Below are positions 51,952-61,010 of a DNA stretch of 64,000 nucleotides, one piece after another. Every line of letters starts with the position of its first letter. Within the stretch, counting starts at the first letter, position 1. The DNA is from UBA5793 sp040255465 (GTDB taxonomy: Bacteria > Planctomycetota > Phycisphaerae > Phycisphaerales > UBA5793). The notes beneath the pieces were generated by a model. The model saw only the letters and a list, made by a program, of their open reading frames with translations, made no database searches and was not told the origin of the DNA. The stretch covers positions 1 to 64,000 of the forward strand of contig JBDZVA010000009.1 of NCBI GenBank assembly GCA_040255465.1, given 5' to 3'. The translations under genes and the position numbers were made by a program.

Positions 51952-54342
51952 TCATGGCAGTCGATACCCCTGGGCGGGCTTGGTGCTGGTCGGGATCTCG
52001 ACGCACTCGACATCGCCCTGCATGAGCAGTGTGGCGATGATCTGGTCGAAGTCGGCAAGTTTGCAATGCATCGCGCGCATGAGTTTGTTGCGAGCCATCA
52101 TCCGATCCGGCGACTCGCGCAGCTTCTTCATCAGTTTCAGACACTCAGCGTGGAATGGGTTCTCCGCGACGTGGCCCGCGGCCATGAAGAGCATCCGCCG
52201 CGTCTGGTGCATCACGAGTTGCCGGGCCCACTTCACTGCATCGGTGTCAATGGACGGCGCGCGGGCATCGGCGCTGACGGCGTGGAGCAGCGCCAGTTTG
52301 CGCACCTGCTCGCTCACGCGTCCCCAGACCGTCGTACCAACGGCATCCTGCGATTCCTCGGCCCTGGCGTACTCGCTCTCGGCTTCTTCGCGCATCTCGA
52401 CAAGCAGGCGTTTCGCGCCGGCGGTGTGCTCGACAATCTTCGGCGTGGGATGCCATTGTTCGAGGTTGCCCTTGCCCGGCGAGAACTCCGCCCACCACCG
52501 CGCCGTCTCGATGACGCGCTGCGGCAGGTCGCGAATGCTCGGCTCCTGACCGTTGCCACGCTGGCCCGCCTCGAGGATGAGCATGCGGGCGAAGAAGCCG
52601 TTGGTGAGCATGCGCTCGCTCAGCGCTTCGTAATAATGATTCGGGATGGCTGTGCCGAAGATGATCAGATTCGGTTGATCGATAACTCCCGGCGATTCCT
52701 TACCCGCTTTGCGCCGCATGGGAAAGACGCTGTTGGACGAAGAATACATCGTCAGCAGTGTGCTCATGATCGCTTCGTGCCGGGCGTCCTTGGCCTTGTT
52801 GATCGACTGAAGCATGCCGTCAATCTCGTCGGTCTGGAAGAGCATGCTCGGCTGCTTGAACAGCGCGTCCTGGATGCCCTCGCCCGAGGCGAATCGCTCC
52901 CCGAGGCTGCCCGACAAGCCGACCTCGTGGACGATGCGGGTGTTGACCTTGCGCGGCCAGTCCTTGCCGGCCGAGGAGTGCGCGAGTCCGAGCAGGTAGA
53001 TGTTGGTGCGATTGTCGCCGTTGTCGCGCACCTTGCGCCCGGCGAGAAACGCCTGGAGCGCCAACGCACCACAGAAGGCGAGGACGAGATTCGGGTACGG
53101 CGCTGTTGCGAGGCAGAAGTCCATGACCTCGCCGACGAAGCCGGGCATGCGCAGCAACTCTGGTGGGAGCAGGCCGGGATCTGATGGAGCGGGCGCTGGT
53201 GGGAGCGACTCGTTTGACTTCGGCACTGATGGCGAGAGGATGCCCGACAGATTGACTCCGTCATGGGGCTGTCCGCGTGCGGCGTACTCGGGATCGAGCA
53301 CACGGCGCAGATCCGGCCAGGTGAAGTGCTCGCCGCGGTTGTGCTTGTTGCAGTAGGCGAGCATTCCGTCGTCGCCGACAAGCACGGCGATATCCGACGA
53401 ACCCGTGGAGACGATCTCGGGATCGATCGGGCAACGTTCGAGCAGGATCATCGTCTTCGTGCCGTTGCGGCGCACGCCCTTGACGGGTACGCCCCGCTGT
53501 TCGAGCCAGACGCGAACGCCATCGGGTGTTGACGGGAATCGCTCGATCCGGTCCGGCGGTGCGGACGGCGGAGGCGTGTCAGTCGCGACGAGTGCTTCGA
53601 GCAGCTCGACGGGCACGATGTGCATTTCGTCGGGCACACTGATCAACGCCGAACGACGGTGCGGCCGCGCGGAGATACCCTCGCTGCCCGCGAGGTCGTC
53701 ACCCTTGCGCGACATGGTGCCGATGATCTTCGTGATGCGGGCAGGGTTGTGAACCGAGCGGTCGACAACGATGCAATCATCATCGAAGTGATCGGCGATG
53801 GCCGCGAGGATGCGCCGCACGAGATCGGCATCATCCACGGGCAGGTCGATCCGATAGAGCAGGTGGTAGCCATTGCCGGACATCGCGACGACTGGCTCGG
53901 GCCAGCCGAGAGTGGACAGGAACACATAGATGGCGCTGGCCCGCTGCCGCGCGAGTTCGATTTCTTCATCGGTCGAACTCACGCCGCTGGGCCGCACGGG
54001 ATCGACATCGATCAAGAACCAGCGTCGTGCGAGGATGTCGCCGTCGGCAGTGGTTTCCGGCGCGCGGCGCTTGAGACGGTTGGTGGCGCGGGCGAGCAGG
54101 TCGGATCTGACGGGATTGAGCGTGACGTAGACGCCCGGCGCCAGGCCGCTCTCGTCGAGTTCGGCTATCAGCCCAGCGGCCGCCTCGATCGACGCGTGCG
54201 TGAAGTAGCCGCTCACCGTGCTCGTGTATGTCGCGCCACGCCGCTCCAAGCACTTGGGTGCGCGCACCTCGAACACGTCACCCGCTTGGACAAGCAGGCT
54301 GAGGAATCGAGTGATCTCGGCGGCGACGGCGTCTCTGGTCAA
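51952..54342 (-). CDS. Phage primase-polymerase/DUF3987-like replication protein
   Basis: 796 aa. The TTG start at 54342 overlaps the helicase stop (TTGA) and has GGAGGTG 5 bases upstream. N-terminal PrimPol (AEP) domain: WFLIDVDPVRPSG (Asp-x-Asp), SGNGYHLLYRIDLP and VDRSVHNPARITKIIGTMSR (third acidic and basic motif). The C-terminal about 400 residues resemble DUF3987: AHSSAGKDWPRKVNTR in place of a Walker A loop, then TDEIDGMLQSINKAKDARHE and MIDQPNLIIFGTAIP-like strand. It should prime and unwind DNA at the phage origin. It lies directly upstream, on the minus strand, of the iteron region. Confidence 0.8.
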   Translation of the reverse strand: MTRDAVAAEITRFLSLLVQAGDVFEVRAPKCLERRGATYTSTVSGYFTHASIEAAAGLIAELDESGLAPGVYVTLNPVRSDLLARATNRLKRRAPETTADGDILARRWFLIDVDPVRPSGVSSTDEEIELARQRASAIYVFLSTLGWPEPVVAMSGNGYHLLYRIDLPVDDADLVRRILAAIADHFDDDCIVVDRSVHNPARITKIIGTMSRKGDDLAGSEGISARPHRRSALISVPDEMHIVPVELLEALVATDTPPPSAPPDRIERFPSTPDGVRVWLEQRGVPVKGVRRNGTKTMILLERCPIDPEIVSTGSSDIAVLVGDDGMLAYCNKHNRGEHFTWPDLRRVLDPEYAARGQPHDGVNLSGILSPSVPKSNESLPPAPAPSDPGLLPPELLRMPGFVGEVMDFCLATAPYPNLVLAFCGALALQAFLAGRKVRDNGDNRTNIYLLGLAHSSAGKDWPRKVNTRIVHEVGLSGSLGERFASGEGIQDALFKQPSMLFQTDEIDGMLQSINKAKDARHEAIMSTLLTMYSSSNSVFPMRRKAGKESPGVIDQPNLIIFGTAIPNHYYEALSERMLTNGFFARMLILEAGQRGNGQEPSIRDLPQRVIETARWWAEFSPGKGNLEQWHPTPKIVEHTAGAKRLLVEMREEAESEYARAEESQDAVGTTVWGRVSEQVRKLALLHAVSADARAPSIDTDAVKWARQLVMHQTRRMLFMAAGHVAENPFHAECLKLMKKLRESPDRMMARNKLMRAMHCKLADFDQIIATLLMQGDVECVEIPTSTKPAQGYRLP

Positions 54343-56018
54343 AACGGCACCTCCGACTCGGAGAGCCCGTCCGGCAGTGAGGCGTACTGTGCCGCGCCCT
54401 CGTCGGTGTCGATGCGCGGGGGTTTCGGACCGAGGACATGACCGACGACCTCGTCGTATCTGCTGCCGGGTTTCCGCCGGATCGTGATGCTCAGCGTCGG
54501 GGCCAGCGTCCCGCACCGCGCCAGGTCGACGGCTTCGTCGATCGTGTCGGGCACGGGTTCGTTCGATCGCTGCCGCCACCAGGCTTCCGCCTTCCGTCGC
54601 GCATAGCCGGTGTGCTCAAGGCAAATCCATTCGCTGAACGTCGTGGCGAACTGGCACTGGTAATAGACGCGCATCGACGGCGGCGCATTCGGGTCCCCGC
54701 GCTTGTGATGAACGTCGTACCAGACACCCGTCACTTCGTAGACGCTGTCCGCCACCTGGTCGGAGAGAATGCCCTCGCTCGTCGCCTCGGCATCATGTCC
54801 ATTCCGAGCGGGCGGCGGGAACTCGTACCCGCACTCCGGGCACGTCAGGTAGCCCGCGGAGATGATCGCGTGGCAGCCCGGGCACTCCTTCATCGGCGCC
54901 TTGCCGGCGCGCTCGATCGGCTCCTCGATGAGGAGGCAATCGACGGGCCCGTGGCGCATGATGTTGCCGCCGAAGTCAAGGACGAGGCAGTCTGACTTCT
55001 CCGGATGAAGGCGGAAGCCTCGGCCGACCATTTGATAGTACAGCCCGGGCGAGAGTGTCGGCCGCAGCATGGCGACGCAGTCGATTCCCGGGGCATCAAA
55101 ACCAGTCGTCAACACATTCACATTCGCGAGGTACTTCAACTCCCCGGCCTTGAATCGTTTGAGGAGTGCATTTCGCACGGGAACAGGTGTGTTGCCCTCT
55201 ACGAATCCGCACTCGACTCCATGGCGTTGCTTGAGGACTTCGACGACATGCTGGCCGTGACGGATGCCCGAAGTGAAGATCAATACTGAGCGCCGATTCG
55301 CAGTGTGTTCGATGATCTCGGCGCACGCAGCCTGCACGAGATCATCCACATCCATGACATCCTCAACTTCACCAGCAATGAACTCGCCTCCGCGGACGTG
55401 CACAGTGCTCATGTCGGCGCGTGCGAGGCCCGCCTTGGTGCGCAGTGGACAGAGGTAGCCCTGGACGATCAGTTCGCGCACACCGATCTCGAAGCACACA
55501 TCGTTGAGGATGTGGTCCGGGGCGCAGATCGTCCCGGTCTTCATGCGGAATGGGGTCGCAGTCAGACCGATGACACGCACACGAGGGTTGACGACCCTGG
55601 CCTCATTGATGAACTGCCGGTACATCCCCTCGCCATCGGGCGGAATGAGATGGGCCTCATCAACGATGATCAGATCAACCGGGCCGAGATCGCACGCCTT
55701 CTGGTAGATCGATTGAATGCCGGCGATCGTGATCGCGTAGTTCAACTCGCGCCGCCGCAGACCGGCCGAGTACAAACCGACGGGCAAGTCGGTGGCGATA
55801 GTGCGGAGTTTGTCGAGGGCCTGCTCGAGCAGTTCCTTCACATGCGCCAGAATCAGGACACGACCGTTCCAGTTGCTGACAGCATCGCGGCAGATCGTCG
55901 CCATGACCGGGGTTTTCCCGCCTGCGGTCGGGATGACCACACACGGGTGGTCATCGCGCTGACGCAGGAACTCGTATACCGCATCGACCGCCGCGCGCTG
56001 ATAGGGGCGCAGTTCCAT
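54339..56018 (-). CDS. SF2 DEAD/DEAH-box helicase
   Basis: 559 aa from ATG 56018. Motif I PTAGGKTPV, motif II VDEAHLIPP, motif III GLTATPFRM, and C-terminal RecA-like domain with TTGFDAPGIDCVAMLRPT (motif V) and GRGFRLHPEKSDC (motif VI). A C-terminal zinc-like knuckle (CPGCHAIISAGYLTCPECGY) and a long extra domain follow. Phage helicases of this type function in recombination-dependent replication. It overlaps the PrimPol gene by 4 bases. Confidence 0.9.
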   Translation of the reverse strand: MELRPYQRAAVDAVYEFLRQRDDHPCVVIPTAGGKTPVMATICRDAVSNWNGRVLILAHVKELLEQALDKLRTIATDLPVGLYSAGLRRRELNYAITIAGIQSIYQKACDLGPVDLIIVDEAHLIPPDGEGMYRQFINEARVVNPRVRVIGLTATPFRMKTGTICAPDHILNDVCFEIGVRELIVQGYLCPLRTKAGLARADMSTVHVRGGEFIAGEVEDVMDVDDLVQAACAEIIEHTANRRSVLIFTSGIRHGQHVVEVLKQRHGVECGFVEGNTPVPVRNALLKRFKAGELKYLANVNVLTTGFDAPGIDCVAMLRPTLSPGLYYQMVGRGFRLHPEKSDCLVLDFGGNIMRHGPVDCLLIEEPIERAGKAPMKECPGCHAIISAGYLTCPECGYEFPPPARNGHDAEATSEGILSDQVADSVYEVTGVWYDVHHKRGDPNAPPSMRVYYQCQFATTFSEWICLEHTGYARRKAEAWWRQRSNEPVPDTIDEAVDLARCGTLAPTLSITIRRKPGSRYDEVVGHVLGPKPPRIDTDEGAAQYASLPDGLSESEVPF

Positions 56019-56338
56019 CAGGCGATCGCCTCCTGCGCAGCGCGCACGCTGGCCATCAGCGCCGGCAGATCCTCGGCGGCCAAACAAATCATGCATTTGG
56101 ATCGGCGGCGACGGAAGATGATGACCGGCACACGCCGGCCCGCGGATTTCTGCAACTTCTTCCACGTGTTCCAGAACTGAGGGCACGGCGTCTGCAGTTC
56201 CTCTGCATGCACACCCGGCAGATGCGCTTCGTGATCATCCAAACCGATCGCCGCGGCCGTGTCACGCGCTGACTCACGGACTTCGCGCAACACGGCCGCG
56301 TCGGCCACTCCGTTCGAACTCGCTGCGGACCTGGGCAT
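56018..56338 (-). CDS. Hypothetical small phage protein
   Basis: About 106 aa from ATG 56338. It starts at TGATG with the upstream stop and ends at TGATG with the helicase start, so it is certainly in the operon. The C-terminal half (VPVIIFRRRRSKCMICLAAE) contains a CMIC pair. No family assigned; possibly a VRR-NUC-like or resolvase-related short domain, but no catalytic set is visible. Confidence 0.5.
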   Translation of the reverse strand: MPRSAASSNGVADAAVLREVRESARDTAAAIGLDDHEAHLPGVHAEELQTPCPQFWNTWKKLQKSAGRRVPVIIFRRRRSKCMICLAAEDLPALMASVRAAQEAIA

Positions 56339-56805
56339 CACTTCCTCGCCCAGGGTGGGGTGCTGCCGGGGGCGTTGGAGGCGGTTGTGCCTGCCAGTGC
56401 TGCGCCGGAGTCGCGTTTCGCGTAGCCCTTCACAGTGTTCGTGAGTTCGCCGGTGTCGTCGCGCTTCTTGAGACCGACGCTCACAATGAGTGGCAGGTTG
56501 TGCAGTTCCGCCGAATCTCGCGGTGCCATCACACTCACGGCGCGACAGATCGATGACAACGTCCCGCGCGCAATCTTGACCGTCTGCTCGCTGGGATGCT
56601 TGATGACGAGACGATCCCAGATCTTGCGCCCCTTGTGCGGACCATCGAGGATGTCGAGTTCGAGTTGGAGGTACTCGCCCTTGCCGTTCCGGGTCGGCTT
56701 GATCTCAGAGGCGACGATGATGGCGAGGTACTTGCCCGCGGGAATGGGATCGAAGTTGGTGTTCGGTTCGACTTCGTTGGCGTCAAATCCATTGAGATGT
56801 GCCAT
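56338..56805 (-). CDS. DUF669 family protein
   Basis: 155 aa. The signature of DUF669 is visible: PAGKYLAIIVASEIKPTRNG, then GEYLQLELDILDGPHKGRKI and WDRLVIKHPSEQTVKIAR. These proteins are ssDNA-binding-like and co-occur with phage annealing ATPases. The gene follows the Sak4-like ATPase after 6 bases. Probable role: single-strand DNA handling during recombination. Confidence 0.85.
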   Translation of the reverse strand: MAHLNGFDANEVEPNTNFDPIPAGKYLAIIVASEIKPTRNGKGEYLQLELDILDGPHKGRKIWDRLVIKHPSEQTVKIARGTLSSICRAVSVMAPRDSAELHNLPLIVSVGLKKRDDTGELTNTVKGYAKRDSGAALAGTTASNAPGSTPPWARK

Positions 56806-56811
56806 GGTGGG

Positions 56812-57600
56812 TTACGTTCCTTGTTCAGAGGTGGAAGTAGGATCAGTGGAAGCGAGAGGGTTCTCGCCGCGGACGAACGAGGCATAGAGCCGGTAGTCGA
56901 GCGGGAACTCCTCGGGGAGATTGAGACGGTTCTTGGCGACGTGCGCTGGGCGCTCGGCGGTGCGGATGATGCGTTCGCCCGTCCCGATGCCCTGGGTGCG
57001 CTTGCGATCGAACCCCTCAGTCGTCGTCTTGGTCAGGACGCGATAGGTCGCGAAGAGGACTTCGTCACACCACTCCTGCACCAGAGCCGATGCCTGCTTC
57101 TGCAGGCGCGGCGTGTAGCGGTCGTAGGCATCGGTTTCGGGGTTATTGAATTTCTCGATCTGGGCATGCGCGATCAGAACGACCTGCATGCCGTGCTGTG
57201 AACGCAGCGCATCGAGCCCGGCAAGCACTTCGCGCCACTGGCTGAGCGCGAAGACGTAGCCCTTCGCATAACCGATGTCCTCGATCGACTCGACGCCGCG
57301 CTCGGCGCAGACCTCGGCGAAGATGAGCCGCTCGAGCCAGTCGAGGGAGTCGATCACGACGGTGCGGTACTCGTGCGGCTCTGAGTAGAGCGCCGACAGT
57401 GACGCGAGCACATCGGCGTAACGTGTCGCCAGGGGGAATCGATCGACTTCGAGGTCGTTGATGCCCTCTTCAGTTTGGATGAAGATCGGCTTCTCCGCCA
57501 TGGCGCCGAACGTGCTCTTGCCAACGCCATGGACTCCGTAGAGCAGGACACGGCGCGGCAACTGGTTGCGGCCCTTCTGGATCGTTTTGAGCGAGGTCAT
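56812..57600 (-). CDS. Sak4-like RecA-fold ATPase (AAA_24)
   Basis: 262 aa. Walker A GVHGVGKSTF (about 22-31), Walker B RTVVIDSLDWLER, and a Gln/His region QVVLIAHAQIEKFNNPETDA. The arrangement matches phage RecA-like recombination ATPases (Sak4 group) that anneal or pair single strands together with a DUF669-type ssDNA-binding partner. The RBS and spacing suggest the two are co-produced. Phage recombination and repair role. Confidence 0.85.
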   Translation of the reverse strand: MTSLKTIQKGRNQLPRRVLLYGVHGVGKSTFGAMAEKPIFIQTEEGINDLEVDRFPLATRYADVLASLSALYSEPHEYRTVVIDSLDWLERLIFAEVCAERGVESIEDIGYAKGYVFALSQWREVLAGLDALRSQHGMQVVLIAHAQIEKFNNPETDAYDRYTPRLQKQASALVQEWCDEVLFATYRVLTKTTTEGFDRKRTQGIGTGERIIRTAERPAHVAKNRLNLPEEFPLDYRLYASFVRGENPLASTDPTSTSEQGT

Positions 57601-57623
57601 TTGGGTTCGATCTCCTCTGGGTT

Positions 57624-57935
57624 TCAGCCGGCAGCGGCGGTCGGTTCGGGTTGAGGTGTGATGGGTTGGGAAGTTCGGCGCACGTGGAACGCGTCCTCGC
57701 CGAACTCGCGGGTGATGAACGCGGTGAAGATGCGGACGACGGCCTCGCCGGACGTGGTGCGACCATCGAGGAGCACGATGCGTTTGTCGGAATCGAGGTG
57801 ATACGCGACCTCAGTGCGGACGCACGCTTCGCCAAACAGCCCCTGCGCGGCGAGAATGGCCAGCTGAAGTGTGGCTTCGATTTCAGTGAGGTCGGCCTGC
57901 CTCTCAAACTCGAACCGGAAGACACTCTGGTTCAT
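57624..57935 (-). CDS. Hypothetical phage protein
   Basis: 103 aa. N-terminal strand and helix (VFRFEFERQADLTEIEATLQ) with conserved-looking core VAYHLDSDKRIVLLDGRTTS and AVVRIFTAFITREFGEDAF. Not recognised. It is the first gene after the strong hairpin at 57968, so its leader RNA would carry that structure. Confidence 0.5.
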   Translation of the reverse strand: MNQSVFRFEFERQADLTEIEATLQLAILAAQGLFGEACVRTEVAYHLDSDKRIVLLDGRTTSGEAVVRIFTAFITREFGEDAFHVRRTSQPITPQPEPTAAAG

Positions 57936-57967
57936 GAACTGGACTCCTCAGTGGGTGCTTCGGACGC

Positions 57968-58018
57968 GGGGCGCTCACACCGGGACTGGCAACAGTCCCG
58001 TGCACGTGTGAGCGCCCC
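57968..58018 (-). other. Strong stem-loop with GNRA/tetraloop inner hairpin
   Basis: Outer stem GGGGCGCTCACAC (57968-57980) and GTGTGAGCGCCCC (58006-58018), 13 bp perfect. Inside, CGGGACTG / CAGTCCCG (8 bp) closes a 4-base loop GCAA on plus (TTGC on minus). A 5-base bulge TGCAC lies on one side. There is no T-tract on either strand, so it is unlikely to be a simple terminator. It sits in the 119-base leader before the gene starting at 57935 on minus, so it may be a structured RNA element or a protein-binding site. Confidence 0.55.
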
Positions 58019-58054
58019 TTGGTCCACTATGCCAATCCCGGCGCGGTTGCCCGC

Positions 58055-58654
58055 TCAGTCAGCGGAAAGGTCCGGATCTTCGAAATGCCGGCGCATGCGC
58101 CGCAGCGCGTTGTCGATCTGTCGACGCGACACGTTGCGATCGAGGCGCTGGCTCCAGGCGCGTGCGGCGCTGGCGACTCCGTGCTCCGCCACGTGATGGA
58201 GCAGTTCGCGCTCCTCGGCTGTGAGTTGGCTCAATCCATGGCGAACGCGCTCCTGGAGCATGAGCAGATCGAGTGGAGTGGGGCGGGTTCGGAACGTGTG
58301 CCGCCGGGCATCCGACTCGCCGAGGAGGTCGGTCAGCGGCGTGGTGTCCCCGTCGCACTCGATGGTGGTCGTCTCGATCGAGAGGGTCGCGAAGCCGTTC
58401 CATCGCTTGTGGCGCTGGCGGCGGCGCAGTTCCATGCCGACCCAACTCTTCAGAGCGTCGGTGACGAACGCCTCGATCGTCCCGCGCATGGGATCGAAGA
58501 GGTGGGCTTTGCGCCACAGATACAGACGCATGTCCTGCTGGTAGTCATCGAGGTCCGATCGGGACGAGTCCGATCGTCGACAGAGGCTGCTGGCTTTGAT
58601 CCTGATGAGTTGGGCGGTGAATGGGTGATTGACGACGTCTTGGCGTGAGGCCAT
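58055..58654 (-). CDS. Phage sigma-70-like factor
   Basis: 199 aa. Region 2-like part: LDDYQQDMRLYLWRKAHLFD, then MRGTIEAFVTDALKSWVGME. Region 4-like HTH: QLTAEERELLHHVAEHGVAS, then AARAWSQRLDRNVSRRQIDN. No named family recognised, but the design is that of a compact sigma factor, which could redirect host RNA polymerase to phage promoters. Followed by the strong hairpin at 57968. Confidence 0.65.
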   Translation of the reverse strand: MASRQDVVNHPFTAQLIRIKASSLCRRSDSSRSDLDDYQQDMRLYLWRKAHLFDPMRGTIEAFVTDALKSWVGMELRRRQRHKRWNGFATLSIETTTIECDGDTTPLTDLLGESDARRHTFRTRPTPLDLLMLQERVRHGLSQLTAEERELLHHVAEHGVASAARAWSQRLDRNVSRRQIDNALRRMRRHFEDPDLSAD

Positions 58655-58734
58655 CGGATTGCTCCGAGGCCGATCTCGAGGCTCCCAGGCCAGTCGCCGT
58701 CACACTAGAAACTGCGCCGCGACAACATGCCGCG

Positions 58735-58791
58735 AAAAAACACAGGTGCGTCCGGAGACTGGCTGGTTATGAGCCAACCGGCCTCGGACGC
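58735..58791 (-). terminator. Candidate terminator on minus strand
   Basis: Stem GCGTCCG/CGGACGC (58748-58754 and 58785-58791) holds an inner stem TGGCT/AGCCA with a 7-base loop. Reading minus, a 6-T run (plus A at 58735-58740) follows 7 bases after the stem, a loose but plausible intrinsic terminator. It would end transcription of the two genes from 61 kb before the sigma-like gene. Confidence 0.45.
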
Positions 58792-58861
58792 AGCCCGTGC
58801 TGTCGCGGTTTTGGAGGGTTGAGCATCGCGGCGGGAAACTGGCCGCGCGCTCTAAGTGGTG

Positions 58862-59839
58862 CTAATGCGGTTGTTTGCCGTACTGCGACATTTTCTTTGA
58901 CCTGTCGCGAGTTTGCGACGCGACAGTTCTGGCCACGGAGGGAGAGTCATGCGGTTGTGTGACCGCTTTGATACCGCCAGTACGCTGCACAGCGCGCCGA
59001 ACGGCGTCTTTGGTGACTCTGCTCTCTGTCTGTTCGGTTAGTTCGTCAGCGGCCTTTCGAAACGAACCGTGCTGCCGGTACGCAGCGATCAGTGCCTCGT
59101 CCGAAACGAACGACTTGATCTCCTGTTTCACAGCGCGCTGGATGATCCGCCGACCTGTGCGATCGGTCCCGATGGCGTGCGCTGAGGCATTGAGACGATC
59201 GGTCTCTGCAACTGCCTCGGCCATGGCCATGGTGTCGAGTGCGATGCGGTCATCTTCAATGCGTGCGACTTGAGACAAGACGATCACGGGCGGGATGCGT
59301 TGTGGCCATAGGCGATCGTCGGGGACATCGTGGGGAACGAGCACGATATCGCGTCCATGCGTTCCGACATGAGCCACAATCTGCGCTGCGTCATCATCAG
59401 TCAGGCGCACGGCGAGCAACACTTCTCGAGTGCCATCCTGCCATTTCATCCGTCCGAGGCGCCAAAGACGGCCGGGCACGAGCGCCTTGGCGTTGTGCAG
59501 TCCGATGGATTTCGCGATCAGGTTGGCCAGCGACTCGAGATCGACCCGCCATCCGCCGCACATCTCTGCGGCGATCTCCGTGCGCAAAGATTCGGGACAT
59601 GGAATGAAGAATCGACGGCGCCCGTCGGGCTCCTCCCGGACCGTGACGAGTTCAGTGTGCGAATCGACGCAGTTGGGACACGGTGCCATGAGCCCGCCAG
59701 CCGATGCGCGAAGCAAGCCGAGTTCCTGGAACAGCGTCAAACCACCGGGCGGCCATGTACGGACTTCGGCGTAGTCGAACGCCCGGCCGACATCGTCGGC
59801 CGCGACGAGCAGGAGTAGGAGGAGTTCATCAGTTGTCAC
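58862..59839 (-). CDS. Hypothetical protein with C-terminal HTH
   Basis: 325 aa. The N-terminus is a Leu-rich helix (MTTDELLLLLLVAADDVG) followed by PCPNCVDSHTELV, a metal-binding-like site with further Cys in FFIPCPESL. The middle is alpha/beta; the C-terminal part (SDEALIAAYRQHGSFRKAAD, then RVTKDAVRRAVQRTGGIKAV) looks like a helix-turn-helix. Overlaps the upstream gene by 11 bases, so the two form one unit. Unknown function; divergent to the sigma-54 activator locus. Confidence 0.5.
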   Translation of the reverse strand: MTTDELLLLLLVAADDVGRAFDYAEVRTWPPGGLTLFQELGLLRASAGGLMAPCPNCVDSHTELVTVREEPDGRRRFFIPCPESLRTEIAAEMCGGWRVDLESLANLIAKSIGLHNAKALVPGRLWRLGRMKWQDGTREVLLAVRLTDDDAAQIVAHVGTHGRDIVLVPHDVPDDRLWPQRIPPVIVLSQVARIEDDRIALDTMAMAEAVAETDRLNASAHAIGTDRTGRRIIQRAVKQEIKSFVSDEALIAAYRQHGSFRKAADELTEQTESRVTKDAVRRAVQRTGGIKAVTQPHDSPSVARTVASQTRDRSKKMSQYGKQPH

Positions 59840-61010
59840 GGGTCACCTCCCACAGGCGAAGGCACCGCTCGCCGACAACACGCTGCTCGTCGGGCTTGTG
59901 TTTGAGATCACACGAATTCGGGGCTGTGACGTTGAAGGTCAGCGTCTGTTGTCGCCCTTTGCCGTCGCTCAGAAACTTGAGCGAGAAACTCGCCTGCGTG
60001 ACCCGCGTTCCTTCGCTGGTCGATCCGGGCTTGATATGGCGTGCGATCTTGTGATGGATGTCGTTGGGAGGTCCCTTGGTATCCGCCTTGACTTCGACGT
60101 ACCCGCCACTGCCTCGCGGCGAGAAGCGCAGGCGGGTGATTCGGGCTTCTTCGACAAGGTCGGCAGGATCTGTCGGAAGCGCGAAGTTCGGATTGAGCAA
60201 CTGGTCGAGGTAGTAGGACGGGCGAATCGGATCCGCTGGATCAACCTCCTCATCGAGCACCGCACGACAGAAATGCACCTGGAGCGGAGCCCACACCTTC
60301 TGACCGCCCTGCGCAAAGAGTTCAAGTGAACCCTCATCACGGTTGTAGACGAAGACAACTTCGAACGCATACCGATCCGCGCGGACCGTTGGTTCGTCAC
60401 CGCCCTCCTCAAAGACCAGGTGCTTGTCGGGATAGTCATCGAGGTAGGCGAAGAAGTAGTCAGCATTGCCGGCCCGCTGATAGTGCACGACCTTGCACTG
60501 CCGACCTCGCAGTTGAGTCGGGCCGTAGAACGACGTGAGTGCATCGGCGAGCGCCTGCCGCAGCGCGTCATCGACCGCGAGTTCGAGTTTTGGAAGGCTG
60601 TTGCGCTTGATCCAATACCGGCCGGCCGACAGTGCATCGGCGCGGGCGAAGAGTGCCGCCTCATGGAACCCTTCCGGGATGTGGAGATAAACCCACATCG
60701 CCTTGTCGTGGCGGCTCACTTGTGCACGGAACTCCTCGGCACGTTGCGGGCAGCGCCAGATGAGTTCTTCGGCGAGCACCGCCAGTCCGCGGTGATCGGC
60801 GAGTTCGTTGATGTCGCGCATGATCAGTTGGATCTGCTGTCGCTTCTCGTCCGGCAGCGCCAACAGCGCCTGAAACACCGGCTCGATCTTGTGCTCCGTG
60901 AGTTCATCCCACGGCAGATCGACGAGTTCACCTCGCCGGTTGAAGAACTCGCGGAGCAGGGGATTGGCGATGTGCTTGAGCACCTTGCGGGGGTCAAATG
61001 ACTTGGCCAT
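59829..61010 (-). CDS. Hypothetical protein, partner of the downstream gene
   Basis: 393 aa from ATG 61010. Helical N-terminal half (SFDPRKVLKHIANPLLREFF, then AVLAEELIWRCPQRAEEF) and a beta-rich C-terminal half (YAFEVVFVYNRDEGSLELFA, then ITRLRFSPRGSGGYVEVKAD). No motif I recognise. It is read divergently from the sigma-54 activator at 61133, separated by 122 bases, and overlaps the next gene. Possible regulation from the same intergenic space. Confidence 0.5.
   Translation of the reverse strand: MAKSFDPRKVLKHIANPLLREFFNRRGELVDLPWDELTEHKIEPVFQALLALPDEKRQQIQLIMRDINELADHRGLAVLAEELIWRCPQRAEEFRAQVSRHDKAMWVYLHIPEGFHEAALFARADALSAGRYWIKRNSLPKLELAVDDALRQALADALTSFYGPTQLRGRQCKVVHYQRAGNADYFFAYLDDYPDKHLVFEEGGDEPTVRADRYAFEVVFVYNRDEGSLELFAQGGQKVWAPLQVHFCRAVLDEEVDPADPIRPSYYLDQLLNPNFALPTDPADLVEEARITRLRFSPRGSGGYVEVKADTKGPPNDIHHKIARHIKPGSTSEGTRVTQASFSLKFLSDGKGRQQTLTFNVTAPNSCDLKHKPDEQRVVGERCLRLWEVTRDN

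Noticed and set aside
51671..52144. Upstream extension of the Cys-rich protein frame through the iterons
   Set aside because: The frame is open but runs across the AT-rich and iteron sequence, with odd composition; the ATG at 51670 has a perfect RBS.
51907..53184. 425-codon plus-strand frame opposite the PrimPol gene
   Set aside because: Antisense to a gene with clear AEP motifs; starts inside the iteron region.
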